This document shows positions 1 to 9,607 of a stretch of DNA of 64,000 nucleotides, one piece after another. The translations under genes were made by a program, and so were the position numbers. Source of the DNA: Winogradskyella psychrotolerans RS-3 (lineage in GTDB: Bacteria > Bacteroidota > Bacteroidia > Flavobacteriales > Flavobacteriaceae); the NCBI RefSeq assembly GCF_000427335.1, contig NZ_ATMR01000089.1, forward strand, positions 1 through 64,000. Reading direction: 5' to 3'. Numbering within the stretch: the stretch's first letter is position 1; every line of letters begins with the position of its first letter. The notes beneath the pieces were generated by a model. It ran no database searches and had not been told where the DNA came from. It saw only the letters and a program-made list of their open reading frames with translations.

Positions 1-40
1 ATAGGAAGACTTTTTAGTTTTATAAGAAAATCAATGCCGT

Positions 41-1180
41 TTAGTTCACCACTAAAAATTCTTTCAAGGTGTCTTCATATATTTTCTCGTACATCGGTAC
101 AATATTGTGCAAATCAAATTTCTGAGATTGTACTTTTGCGTTGGCTTTAAACTGATTTAAGGTATCGATATCTGATAATATTTTTATAGCATTTTTAGAC
201 ATATCCTTAATTGCATTAACCTCACTCAAATAGCCTGAAAAACCATCTTCGTTAACCTCTGGCAATCCACCTGTATTCGTAGATATTACCGGTACGCTAC
301 TTGCCATTGCCTCAAGTGCAACTAAACCAAAACTTTCGGTTTGCGATGGTAACAAAAATAAATCGCTGAAACACAAAATACGATCGATTTCATTACTGTT
401 TCCAACAAAAATAACACGATCACTTATCCCTAATTCTTCAACTAAATTCTCTGCAGCTTCTTTTTCCGGACCTTCACCAACCATCATTAACTTTGCAGGT
501 AATTCTTTTTGAATATTATAGAAAATCTTAATCACATCAGGAATTCGTTTGACTTCCCTAAAGTTACTAATGTGGGTTATAATGCGTTCATCATCATCTG
601 CCATCATGACGCGTTGACAATCCGTAAAACTATGTGTATGCTTTTCTAGATCTATAAAATTAGGCACCACATGAATCTCTCGTTTTATGTCAAACAAGCG
701 CATGGTATCTTTCTTCAAACTTTCTGAAACAGATGTTACTGCGTTAGATTTATTGATACTAAACGTTACAGCTGGTTTATAAAATGGATGACTACCAACT
801 AAGGTAATATCAGTACCGTGCAACGTAGTTACAATAGGTACAAAAATGCCTTCATCTTTTAACATTTGTTGGGCCATATAAGCCGCATACGCATGAGGAA
901 TGGCATAATGTACGTGTAATAATTCAATACCATGCAACTTTACCATATCTACTAATTTACTCGACAAAGCAAGCTCGTAAGGCTGATAAAGAAAAAGAGG
1001 ATATTCTGGAACGTGAACCTCGTGAAAATGAACATTATTACTCAACAATTCTAAACGTACAGGTTGACTATACGTTATAAAGTGAATCTCGTGACCACGT
1101 TTTGAAAGCTCTAAGCCTAATTCTGTAGCTACAACGCCACTTCCTCCAAATGTTGGGTAACAAACTATTCCAATTTTCAT
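41..1180 (-). CDS. bshA: N-acetyl-alpha-D-glucosaminyl L-malate synthase BshA
   Basis: GT4-fold cytoplasmic glycosyltransferase that transfers N-acetylglucosamine from UDP-GlcNAc to L-malate, the first step of bacillithiol (low-molecular-weight thiol) synthesis. The 379-residue length is normal for the family. The N-terminal Rossmann domain opens with the BshA-typical glycine-rich stretch FGGSGVVATELG (about residues 11-22); LHGTDITLVG (about 120) and the C-terminal nucleotide-sugar motif ESFGLVALEAMA (about 280) follow. The ATG start puts MKIGIVCYPTFGG at the N-terminus, as expected. The stop is 40 bases from the window edge, so downstream partners cannot be seen; a GH3/serine-hydrolase gene lies upstream on the same strand, 180 bases away. 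Function is assigned by family resemblance and is confident. Confidence 0.95.
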   Translation of the reverse strand: MKIGIVCYPTFGGSGVVATELGLELSKRGHEIHFITYSQPVRLELLSNNVHFHEVHVPEYPLFLYQPYELALSSKLVDMVKLHGIELLHVHYAIPHAYAAYMAQQMLKDEGIFVPIVTTLHGTDITLVGSHPFYKPAVTFSINKSNAVTSVSESLKKDTMRLFDIKREIHVVPNFIDLEKHTHSFTDCQRVMMADDDERIITHISNFREVKRIPDVIKIFYNIQKELPAKLMMVGEGPEKEAAENLVEELGISDRVIFVGNSNEIDRILCFSDLFLLPSQTESFGLVALEAMASSVPVISTNTGGLPEVNEDGFSGYLSEVNAIKDMSKNAIKILSDIDTLNQFKANAKVQSQKFDLHNIVPMYEKIYEDTLKEFLVVN

Positions 1181-1360
1181 GTAAACCTTTTAATTTTTAA
1201 AGTTAATGGTTTTTCTATTATTGGCTATTAACTTTAAGTACATATTAACTTGTATCTCGGTGATGCTAATTCATAACAACAACCTAAATACGATATTCAA
1301 AATAGTCTAGCATTTGCAGTAGTCCTTACAACGCCAATCGTATTTAACTTAGAAAAAATA

Positions 1361-4317
1361 CTAATCGATTATAGCTTCGTAGATTAAACGCTGAATATCT
1401 GTTCTAATATTTTCTCTTAATAATAGATTTTTTCCAGCTTCTGGATACGTTCTATTGGCTAAAAACACATAAACTATTTCTTCTTCAGGATCAGCCCAAG
1501 CATAGGTCCCAGTAAAACCTGAATGTCCAAAACTTGTCATAGATAAACAACCACAAGTTGGACCTTCTTCTCCTAATTGTGGTTTATCAAACCCTACACC
1601 TCTCCTATTATTATTTCCACAGTAATAACAGTAATTAAACTTATCTATGGTTTCACTTTTTAGATAACGTTTACCTCCATAAAAACCCTTTTGCAAATAC
1701 ATCTGCATTATTTTAGCAACATCATTTGCATTACTAAAAATACCTGCATGTCCACCTATTCCATCTTGCATTGCGGCTCCCATATCATGTACATAACCGT
1801 GCACTTCTTTAAAGCGATAATAATCGTCAATTTCTGTTGGAACTATATTTTTTAAGCTGAATTTGGTTCGTGGGTTATACGTTGTATAATTCGCACCTAA
1901 AGATTTATAAAAACGATCTTCCGTAATTTCGCTTAATGGTTTATCATAAAAATCTTCGAGATAATCTTTAAGAATATAATACGGTAAATCGCTATAACGA
2001 TATCTTAAGCTAGATAATAAATCACTATCACGTATTACTTTTTGAATAGAGTCTTTGTAATCATCTCGCATAAAAAGCGTATTGGTAACTTCTACCGTAA
2101 AACCTGCAGTACGTTCTTTTCTGTAATATTTTGGATCTGGCCGTTTAGTTACCGAATCTAAAGTTGCATAGTAAAACGGAATCCATGGCTTAAGTTGCGC
2201 ATAGTGAGATAACATTTTTTTCAGGGTCACATTTCTCTTATTCGAGTTTTTGTATTCTGGAATTAAATCTCCTAATTTATCATCTAAGGATATTGAACCC
2301 TGTTCCTCTAACTCCATTAAAACAGGTAATGTCGCTAATATTTTTGTCAAGGATGCGACATCGTAAAGATCTTCAAATTTTACCTCGTCTTTCTTCTCAT
2401 AGGTATGATATCCGAAATTCTTATTGTAAATCACTTTACCTTTTCGGGCGACTATAAGTTGAATTCCTGGTGTCATTTTACCATCAATAGCACGATGAGC
2501 AACTGAATCTATTCGGCTTAGTAATTTAGAATCCATGCCTACACGCTCTGGTAAACCGTAACTCAAACTCAATAGTGAATTATAAATTTCACCTGTACCT
2601 ACCGGAAAAAATGGCCCTGTACTTACTGGTAATTTACCCTTTGCTTCTAACGCTCCAAAAAGAAGTTGAGCCGATTTTTCTTGAGCTATTTTACTATTCT
2701 GATAACTCATTACAATACCTTCAATATTTTCTACCGTTAGCAAATCATTCAACGCATATGGTCTAGCAAACACATCTAGAACAACAGTATTGGTTCTTGC
2801 GATTTCATACAACCAAGCCAATTCCTTTTGCGAAAATTCAAAACTCTTCCAAGGGTTGGCATTCGATTTATGAAAACCAACTACAACGGTATTATAATTT
2901 TGAAGTTTCGAAATTATTTCATCAAGTTTATCTGCTTTAATCTCGTGGACCTTGGTGTATTTTTTTAACTCATCTAAAAACACAGAACCATCATCATCAC
3001 CTAATGATACATAAGCAATTTTCTTAGTTTCTAAATCTCTAAATGGTAACAACTCATTCGTGTTTTTTACAACTGTAATAGCATTTTCCATGAGTTCCTC
3101 ATAGAGTAGATCGTCTTTTAGTCTGTTCAAATCTTTTTCTAAATCATAAATTCCAATAGGAGAATAATTATTTAAACCAACCTTATATTTGGCCATCAAT
3201 ATTTTCTTAACCGAATGCGCTAGTCGTTCTTCTGTTATAGTGCCATTAGTAAATGCTTCAACAAATTTAGCTATACCTTTTTCTGGATCTTCGGACATTA
3301 GCATGACGTCATTTCCGGCTAAAAATGCCATCAAATCAATCTCACCACCTTGTATTAAACTTTTACGTTTGAACCATCTACATCATTTTCAACATAATCA
3401 GCTGCACCTTTCATCGTTAAGGCATCGGTAAAAATCAATCCATTAAATCCTAAACTATCTTTTAAAATATCAGTAACGATATGTTTTGATAATGACGATG
3501 GAAAATCTCTTCGCGATTCTAAGCTTGGTACATTTAAATGTGCTACCATAACACTAGATAGTCCCTCTTTTATAAGCTTTCTATAAGGGTATAGTTCAAT
3601 AGAGTCAATCCGTTTTGCACTAAAATTAATAGTAGGTAATTTTAAATGTGAATCGTCTTCGGTATCTCCATGACCAGGAAAATGTTTAGCGTTTGCTAAT
3701 GTTCCAGCGCTTTGCATGCCTTTCATAAATGCTAATCCTTTTTCGGTAACATTATCTCTATCCTCACCAAAAGAACGGTTACCAATGATTGGATTTTTAG
3801 GATTGGTATTAATATCTACAGCAGGCGCAAAATTAAAATGTACACCTAATCGCTTACAGTGTTCACCAATTTGTCGTCCGGCTTGTTCTACCAACTTATT
3901 ATCTGTAATTGCGCCAAGGGTCATATTCCATGGAAACGCGTATGTAGAATCCAAACGCATGCTCAAACCCCATTCTGCATCCATTCCTATTAACAATGGA
4001 ATTTTAGAACCAGCTTGTAATTCATTATTTAATTTGGCTTGACGAACGGGTCCTCCGTTAGAATAAATTAGACCACCAATATGCTGACCCGTAATTAGTT
4101 TAGCAATACTATTTTCATGTGCTTTCCCTTTATCAGAAAACACCTGAACCATAAATAGTTGCCCAATTTTTTCTTCAACAGACATAGAATTGTATAAACT
4201 ATCTACCCATTTCTGTTGTTGAATGGGATCTTTGGATTGCAGTGGATTTTTAGAAAGGTCTTGCCCAAAATTAAATTGGAAACAAGTACATATAAGAATA
4301 AGGGCAAAGTAGCGCAT
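1361..4317 (-). pseudogene. GH3 beta-N-acetylhexosaminidase / serine hydrolase (beta-lactamase-fold) fusion, split by a frameshift
   Basis: One exported two-domain enzyme read in two frames. The N-terminal half (from ATG at 4317) has a signal peptide ending near FNFGQ, then a glycoside hydrolase family 3 domain with KHFPGHGDTEDDSH and the nucleophile Asp in LIFTDALTMKG. The C-terminal half finishes the GH3 barrel (AFLAGNDVMLMSED) and carries a class C beta-lactamase/esterase-like domain with the S-x-x-K motif (SLTK), Y-S-D and HSGFTGT. The frames separate at the T4 run 3361-3364 (A4 on the coding strand). One extra A gives the continuous junction NVKSLIQGGEIDLMAFLAG and a protein of 985 residues, close to what I recall for this fusion in relatives. 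It probably acts in peptidoglycan or aminosugar turnover in the periplasm. An assembly error is more likely than a true pseudogene. The first ATG, at 4383, would bury the signal peptide and was rejected. Confidence 0.88.
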
Positions 4318-4452
4318 TAGCAATCTTTTATCGTTTACAGTTGAATTGATTAAATTATAACGAATATTATGCCAAATTAGCATATTTAAGAATAAGTAAA
4401 AAGACTTTATGATAGTTTTATAAACTGCTCAATCAAGATTAAATTTTAAAGT

Positions 4453-5675
4453 TTAAGATAACAGATCAATATGTCTATCATGATAACCTAACAAATACAA
4501 CACACCATCTAATCCTATACTAGAAATAGAACTCTGTGCATTGTCCTTTACTGTCGGTTTTGCATGAAACGCAATTCCTAAACCAGCGAGATTAAGCATT
4601 TGTAGATCATTGGCACCATCACCAACAGCAATGGTTTGACTGATATCAATTCCCATTTCATCAGCTAATTGTTGAAGATATTCTGCTTTTTTATTACCAT
4701 CAACTATATCACCAAGATAACCGCCTGTTAAAACACCATCTTTAATTTCAAGTTGATTTGCAAATACATAATCGATATCCAGTTTTTTCTGAAGATAATG
4801 TCCAAAATAGGTGAATCCACCAGAAAGAATAGCCGTTTTAAATCCGTAATAATGTAATGTATCTATTAAGCGTTTTGCACCTTTGGTTATTGGTAACCGT
4901 TCTGCAACTTCTTGTAAAACAGATTCGCTTAAGCCTTCTAAAAGTTTCATGCGTTGTTTAAAACTTTCATTAAAATCTATTTCACCTTGCATGGCAGATT
5001 CTGTTATTGCTTTTACTTGCTCTCCAACTCCTGCTAATTCTGCAAGCTCATCGATAACTTCGGTTTGGATTAACGTTGAATCCATATCAAAACAAACCAA
5101 ACGTCTGTTACGTCTAAAAATATTATCCTCTTGAAACGCAATATCAGCATCTAACTCTCTTGAAATTTCCATAAATTTACGTGTAAAATCAGACTTATCA
5201 CCTATTTTTCCTCTAATAGATAATTGGATAGACGCTCTTGGATATTCTTCTTTTTTAACCAATGATAATCGTCCTGTTAATCGCTTAATAGAATCGATGT
5301 TTAGGTTCTTTTCAGAAATAATCTTAGTAACCTCAGATATTTGTTCTGCAGCTAATTTTTCTCCTAAAATAGTAATGATGTAACGATCTTTACCTTGCTG
5401 GTTCACCCAATTTTCATAATCTTCAAGTGAAATTGGTGTGAATTTAGCTTTAATTCCAAGTTCATACGCCTTAAACAATAAATCTTTAAGAACTGCTGAC
5501 GATTTTTTACCTTTTTAATTTCAAACATAATCCCCAACGATAGTGTATCATGAATATTAGCTTGTCCTATGTCTAAAATTTTAGCATCATATTCTGCTAA
5601 AACACTAGTTAAGCTTGAAGTTAAACCCGGTCTATCTTGTCCTGAAATATTTAATAAGAAAATGTCTGTAGCCAC
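4453..5675 (-). pseudogene. serB: Phosphoserine phosphatase SerB with N-terminal ACT domain, split by a frameshift
   Basis: Last enzyme of serine synthesis, hydrolysing O-phosphoserine to L-serine in the cytoplasm. The first frame (from ATG at 5675) encodes an ACT-like domain starting MATDIFLLNISGQDRPGLT. The second encodes the rest plus a HAD phosphatase domain with motif I FDMDSTLIQTEVIDELAE, motif II SGGFTYFG and motif III VGDGANDLQML. The frames part at the T6 run 5503-5508. Restoring a seventh base gives EIKKVKKSSAVLKDLLFKAYE and a 407-residue protein, the usual length for ACT-type SerB. All catalytic motifs are intact, so a one-base homopolymer sequencing error is the likely cause. No neighbour in the window belongs to serine synthesis. 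Confidence 0.9.
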
Positions 5676-5757
5676 TGTAAAGGGGTTGTTTTTAAGTTGT
5701 TTGTCGCCGTAAAAATGACCAATCTATTTGAACTATGAAAGTTTTTTGCGTGAAGTG

Positions 5758-6288
5758 TTATTTAATAAATCGGTTATGCCAACTTTCACTTGCTGGAACT
5801 TCCCAATTTTCATTGAATTCTGCAATATTGGTGACTAGATTATTAAAAACGATAGTGTTTTTAGACACTGCTTTCTGCTGTGCCATTTTTTTAAAATCAA
5901 TTAATGATTTATAGGCAATAAACTCACCTTGCTTATAAGACACATTCATTTTATCCATTAAATCAACATCATATTGTTGCTCTAATTGTTGAATAAAAGT
6001 AACAGATGAATCAATAGAGCAACCTGTTGCACTATTCAAACTTTGATCCATTGCAATCACTATAAAGCGTTTGTAAACCAGTTTATAACCTGCTTTTAGA
6101 TCTTTCCCGTGAGCCGTCCAAGCTTCTATAAACGTATCTAATTGTGTTTTAAGTTGTTCTAACTCTTCATCTGAAAATGAACGATTGGATTGATAAATCC
6201 AAACTCTAGATTCTTCTGGTAAGGTATTAAAATCGACTAACATAAATTCATCATTTTTCTGATTGTAAAAATACGGTTTTACATCCAA
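5758..6288 (-). CDS. Conserved flavobacterial protein of unknown function
   Basis: A 176-residue soluble protein with no signal peptide or membrane segment. I recall relatives carrying the label ABC transporter ATPase, but no Walker A, Walker B or ABC signature is present, so that name should not be used. It has a conserved-looking N-terminus (MDVKPYFYNQKNDEFMLVDF), a central hydrophobic strand (YKRFIVIAMDQ) with GCSIDSS shortly after it, and a C-terminus rich in W, N and E. Its start overlaps the stop of the upstream PH-domain gene by 10 bases, so it is translationally coupled and closes the long minus-strand operon. Function unknown. Confidence 0.75.
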   Translation of the reverse strand: MDVKPYFYNQKNDEFMLVDFNTLPEESRVWIYQSNRSFSDEELEQLKTQLDTFIEAWTAHGKDLKAGYKLVYKRFIVIAMDQSLNSATGCSIDSSVTFIQQLEQQYDVDLMDKMNVSYKQGEFIAYKSLIDFKKMAQQKAVSKNTIVFNNLVTNIAEFNENWEVPASESWHNRFIK

Positions 6289-7784
6289 TCTCTGTCTTGA
6301 GATTCTACCTTATATAATAAGAAATCATAAATAATTAGGGCTTCTGACTTTGATATATAGGGAATCGTTACAGATTTTGAAGCCGTAGAAATAACAAGTG
6401 AAGCAATATCTCTAGGTCTTTGAAAAATTGTCTGTTTCAGCTTTACTCCCTGTATTTTATGAATCTCTAAAATATTCGTTGTGGTATCAATCACACCACT
6501 ACCAATAGTTACAAAATTCTCTGAAATTTTATAATAAGCTTTTTTATAAGCAAAATAGATGTACAAGGCCGCAACAGGAATAAAAACGGCGTTAATCCAC
6601 AACATTTCTATTCCGAATATTGCCAACGACAAACCATTAATAACACTACCAAAAACTAGCATTTCTAAAGTAGTAATCCGCATAAAATACGGTCTTGGTT
6701 TCGCTATTTCACCTTGATCTTCACTATAATTGGAGATGAGTTTATTTACTAAATAATTAAGCTGCTCTTTTTCTAAGGCAACAATATTGAAGTTTTTCTG
6801 CTGCTTTACATTAACCATAGCTTGTTTAACTGACAAGGAATGTAATCCAAAATACTGTTTAACTCTATTCGTTGTAATGACTAAATTTTGAATGCGGCTT
6901 GGCGTTAAACTCAATGACACTTTATTAAAAAGTCCTTTATTAATTTCTATTGTTTTTTGATGTTCAACAACTTCGAGATTAAAATTGATAATAAATGTTT
7001 TAACTATTGAAAACAAAAATGAAATCAACACGACCCCAATTACAATAATAACATTAGTGATTATTAAATTAAGTATTGTGGCTTCATCCAATTCTACTAA
7101 ACCGTCAACATGCTTCTCTAAATCTAATTCTTTTAAAAAATCTTTCAATTCACTGTATAAGCCATAAGAAAAAGTAATTATCAGTAGAAAACTCTTAAAA
7201 TGATTTTGAGATAAGCCTTCTAAAAACAATCGTTTTGGTGTTACCTTAAAAAACACTTCAGGTTCTTCAATAGATTCTACTTGCTCTAGTTCTCCACTTA
7301 TACTAGTAGTTTTATTAAATAGTTTTTTCTTTAATAATAAAGCTGTTCGCTTATCTAAAGCGCTAATTTCAATTTCAGATTTTTTATCTCCCGCAGTTTC
7401 AATTTTTACGGAAACCACATTTATAATTTGCTGCAGAAAATTTTGTTTAATATAAACGTTCTGAATCTTTGATTTTGGAATGATGATATTATCCTTATTG
7501 ATGATTCCTGTTGCTAAATGAAAATCGTCTTTGCTGAGATGAAACTTGAAATTGAAATATTTTAGAATCGCTATAATTAAAATAAGGACTAACATCGCTA
7601 TCAATCCTAAATATATCATTGTTGGCGTCACACCTCCAAATGATTTTTTTCTTATAACTTGAATACCAAAAGCTATAAAAAACACAACAAATTTTTTGAA
7701 AAATTTAAGCAGATTAAATGCAAAAATGACAATTATCCCTTTAGCTGATTGCCTTATAGGTTGCGAAAAATCAGTTATTTCCAT
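6279..7784 (-). CDS. Membrane protein with tandem bacterial PH domains (DUF304/bPH2, YdbT-like)
   Basis: 501-residue inner-membrane protein. Hydrophobic pairs near residues 20-75, 190-265 and 375-410 alternate with soluble beta-rich segments resembling bacterial PH (bPH2) domains, seen in phrases such as HLATGIINKDNIIIPKSKIQ and TLTPSRIQNLVI. The arrangement matches the YdbT family, which usually pairs with a shorter YdbS-like protein; here that partner lies immediately upstream with a 14-base overlap. In Bacillus this pair has been linked to envelope stress; the role here is unknown. The location with amidase and MCE genes also suggests envelope work. Confidence 0.85.
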   Translation of the reverse strand: MEITDFSQPIRQSAKGIIVIFAFNLLKFFKKFVVFFIAFGIQVIRKKSFGGVTPTMIYLGLIAMLVLILIIAILKYFNFKFHLSKDDFHLATGIINKDNIIIPKSKIQNVYIKQNFLQQIINVVSVKIETAGDKKSEIEISALDKRTALLLKKKLFNKTTSISGELEQVESIEEPEVFFKVTPKRLFLEGLSQNHFKSFLLIITFSYGLYSELKDFLKELDLEKHVDGLVELDEATILNLIITNVIIVIGVVLISFLFSIVKTFIINFNLEVVEHQKTIEINKGLFNKVSLSLTPSRIQNLVITTNRVKQYFGLHSLSVKQAMVNVKQQKNFNIVALEKEQLNYLVNKLISNYSEDQGEIAKPRPYFMRITTLEMLVFGSVINGLSLAIFGIEMLWINAVFIPVAALYIYFAYKKAYYKISENFVTIGSGVIDTTTNILEIHKIQGVKLKQTIFQRPRDIASLVISTASKSVTIPYISKSEALIIYDFLLYKVESQDRDWM

Positions 7785-8289
7785 TAACCTTGGCGCTAAT
7801 AAAATCGTTGATACCTTTTGCTTCTAACTGCTGAAGTCCTTTAATACTTAGATCACTTCCGGCTTCTCCTGCAGTAAATATTTTGAGTGTAGACAATCCT
7901 AAGTGTCTTGCCAACCAACTTCTAGATTCTTCAACATGCTGTATTCTAGAAATAGGCACGGTGATTATAGAATGAATAATTAAACCTTTGGCATAAATAA
8001 CATCGTAACCTCGAACAGCATATTTACGCTTTTTAAATGCTAAAATAGAAATGATAAAATTTGCAATGCAAATCACTATAACTCCAATAAACACTAACCA
8101 AAAATTATCTTGAAAACCGTCTTCTTTAATGAGGTATTTTAAACCAAACACAGCACCTAAAATAAGACTATAAAAAGCGAGTCTATTAAGTGTGATAATT
8201 TTTAAATATGATTTTGAAATGGGCTTTAAGACAACGTCTTCAATATTAGGTAAGTCTTCTGTTTGTATTTGAGGATTTGTGAAGTTCAT
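7771..8289 (-). CDS. Membrane protein with single bacterial PH domain (YdbS-like)
   Basis: 172 residues: a cytoplasmic N-terminus, two transmembrane helices (about residues 30-50 and 60-80) and one bPH2/DUF304 domain with the family-typical stretch ITVPISRIQHVEESRSWLARHLGLSTL split between strands (key: SRIQHVE and LGLSTLKIFTAGEAGS). It overlaps the larger YdbT-like gene by 14 bases, and the two probably form a membrane complex. It starts 15 bases after the small membrane-protein gene upstream, so it belongs to the same operon. Confidence 0.85.
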   Translation of the reverse strand: MNFTNPQIQTEDLPNIEDVVLKPISKSYLKIITLNRLAFYSLILGAVFGLKYLIKEDGFQDNFWLVFIGVIVICIANFIISILAFKKRKYAVRGYDVIYAKGLIIHSIITVPISRIQHVEESRSWLARHLGLSTLKIFTAGEAGSDLSIKGLQQLEAKGINDFISAKVNGNN

Positions 8290-8304
8290 TGTATAAACAT
8301 ATTA

Positions 8305-8511
8305 TTAACCTTTATTTTTAGTGATTTTATACCTAAATGCATAACTCATAACCAATCCAAAAAAGAAAGCATTAAATAGAAACTTTGGCAAAGAAAATGG
8401 TTCGTCGGTAAAATAGTCATAACCCGCCATTAATGAAGCATAAAATAAACCAATGGCAACACCTAAAATAACCCGCTTTTTTATTGGTAATTTTTCAATA
8501 TTGTTTCCCAC
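8305..8511 (-). CDS. Small two-helix membrane protein, unknown function
   Basis: 68 residues with a basic N-terminus (MGNNIEKLPIKKR), a first hydrophobic helix (VILGVAIGLFYASLMAG), an acidic loop (YDYFTDEPFS), a second helix (FLFNAFFFGLVMSYAF) and a basic tail (RYKITKNKG). Both ends are predicted cytoplasmic. It sits 12 bases after the CCG-domain gene and 15 bases before the YdbS-like gene, so it is co-transcribed with both. I recognise no family. Confidence 0.65.
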   Translation of the reverse strand: MGNNIEKLPIKKRVILGVAIGLFYASLMAGYDYFTDEPFSLPKFLFNAFFFGLVMSYAFRYKITKNKG

Positions 8512-8523
8512 AACCTTATCGTA

Positions 8524-9309
8524 TTATGCATTAGCAATCAACTCAGCAATATCCAAAACCTTAATTTCAGATTCTTTTTCTTTAAACTTTACACCGTCTG
8601 TCATCATGGTATTACAATACGGACAACCGGTAGCAATAATTTCTGGTTGCGTTTCTATGGCATCTTCGGTTCTAAGTACATTAATTTCCTTATTTCCGGG
8701 CTCTGCATCTTTAAACATTTGTGCTCCACCAGCGCCACAACATAAAGCTGTTCCTTTATGGCGTTTCATTTCTACCAAAGTAGCATTGGTTTTTTTAAGA
8801 ACATCTCTTGGTGCATCGTAAACACCATTTCCTCTTCCTAAATAACAAGGATCGTGAAAGGTAATTCGTTTGCCTTTATACGTATTTCCTTCTACGGTTA
8901 GACGACCAGAGCTCATCAGTTCTTTTATATATTGTGTATGATGGATAACGTCATAGTTTCCACCTAAACCAGGATACTCATTTTTAATACAATTAAAAGA
9001 GTGTGGATCGCATGTTACAATACGTTTTACTTCATAAACGTTGAGCACTTCAATATTCATAACGGCTTGCATCTGAAATAAAAATTCATTGCCGGCGCGT
9101 TTTGCCACATCTCCGGTATTACTTTCTTCGGTTCCTAAAACGGCAAAATTGACATTAGCTTTGTTTAGAATCTTTACAAAAGCTTTAGTGATTTTCTTTG
9201 CTCTATCATCATAACTACCAGCAGAACCTACCCAAAATAAAATTTCTGGTTGTTTGCCTTCTGCCATCATTTCTGCCATGGTTGGCACTATTAGTTGCTC
9301 GCTCATCAT
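8524..9309 (-). CDS. (Fe-S)-binding oxidoreductase subunit with two CCG (cysteine-rich) domains
   Basis: 261-residue cytoplasmic protein of the HdrB/HdrD, GlpC and LutA superfamily. The first CCG half is degenerate at its start but keeps VTCDPHSFNCIKNEYP (about residues 97-112). The second has DPCYLGRGN, LCCGAGGAQMF and ATGCPYCNTMM. The spacing and the IKNEYP...VIHH phrase resemble the CCG part of membrane ETF:menaquinone oxidoreductases. The partner with the 4Fe-4S motifs and membrane helices is encoded just upstream (9608-10924), separated only by a small membrane ORF. A role as the catalytic or electron-entry subunit of a split quinone reductase is inferred. The substrate is not determined by sequence. 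Confidence 0.85.
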   Translation of the reverse strand: MMSEQLIVPTMAEMMAEGKQPEILFWVGSAGSYDDRAKKITKAFVKILNKANVNFAVLGTEESNTGDVAKRAGNEFLFQMQAVMNIEVLNVYEVKRIVTCDPHSFNCIKNEYPGLGGNYDVIHHTQYIKELMSSGRLTVEGNTYKGKRITFHDPCYLGRGNGVYDAPRDVLKKTNATLVEMKRHKGTALCCGAGGAQMFKDAEPGNKEINVLRTEDAIETQPEIIATGCPYCNTMMTDGVKFKEKESEIKVLDIAELIANA

Positions 9310-9310
9310 T

Positions 9311-9499
9311 TTAGTTTGTTTTCTTATGAGTTACTATTAAACCAAATCCTAAACCTATTAGAATTCCTGTAATAAAACCGCCTGCAAATCCTCCAAAATC
9401 ATAATTCCAAACTAAGTATAAAGAAATTAAGGCAAGAATAGAAATAATTATTCCTATCTGTAATCTAACTTGTGGTTTTACACTTAAAATATAACTCAT
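9311..9499 (-). CDS. Small two-helix membrane protein, unknown function
   Basis: 62 residues with two hydrophobic helices (about residues 14-32 and 36-56) and a glycine-rich second helix (GFAGGFITGILIGLGFG), ending in a basic tail. Its stop is one base from the CCG gene start, which implies translational coupling. It could be a small accessory subunit of the Fe-S membrane complex encoded on either side; that is inference from position only. Confidence 0.65.
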   Translation of the reverse strand: MSYILSVKPQVRLQIGIIISILALISLYLVWNYDFGGFAGGFITGILIGLGFGLIVTHKKTN

Positions 9500-9573
9500 T
9501 TAATTAAGTTTTAAAAGTTCCGTAATTGTGTTCCAAATAGGTTTCGACTGCACTCAACAAGACAAGTGTGCTA

Positions 9574-9601
9574 ACTTCCAACTTCTGTCTTCCAGCTTCC
9601 G
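9574..9601. repeat. Degenerate heptamer tandem array (NCTTCCN x4)
   Basis: Four consecutive 7-base units: ACTTCCA, ACTTCTG, TCTTCCA, GCTTCCG, followed by a partial TCTCTCT. The array begins 13 bases after the TGTG of the preceding spacer and ends at the stop codon of the Fe-S gene (9608). Two other heptamer arrays with different sequence occur at 34882 and 52068. Confidence 0.7.
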
Positions 9602-9607
9602 TCTCTC

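Noticed and set aside
5758-6288. Label ABC transporter ATPase
   Set aside because: No Walker or signature motifs in the sequence.
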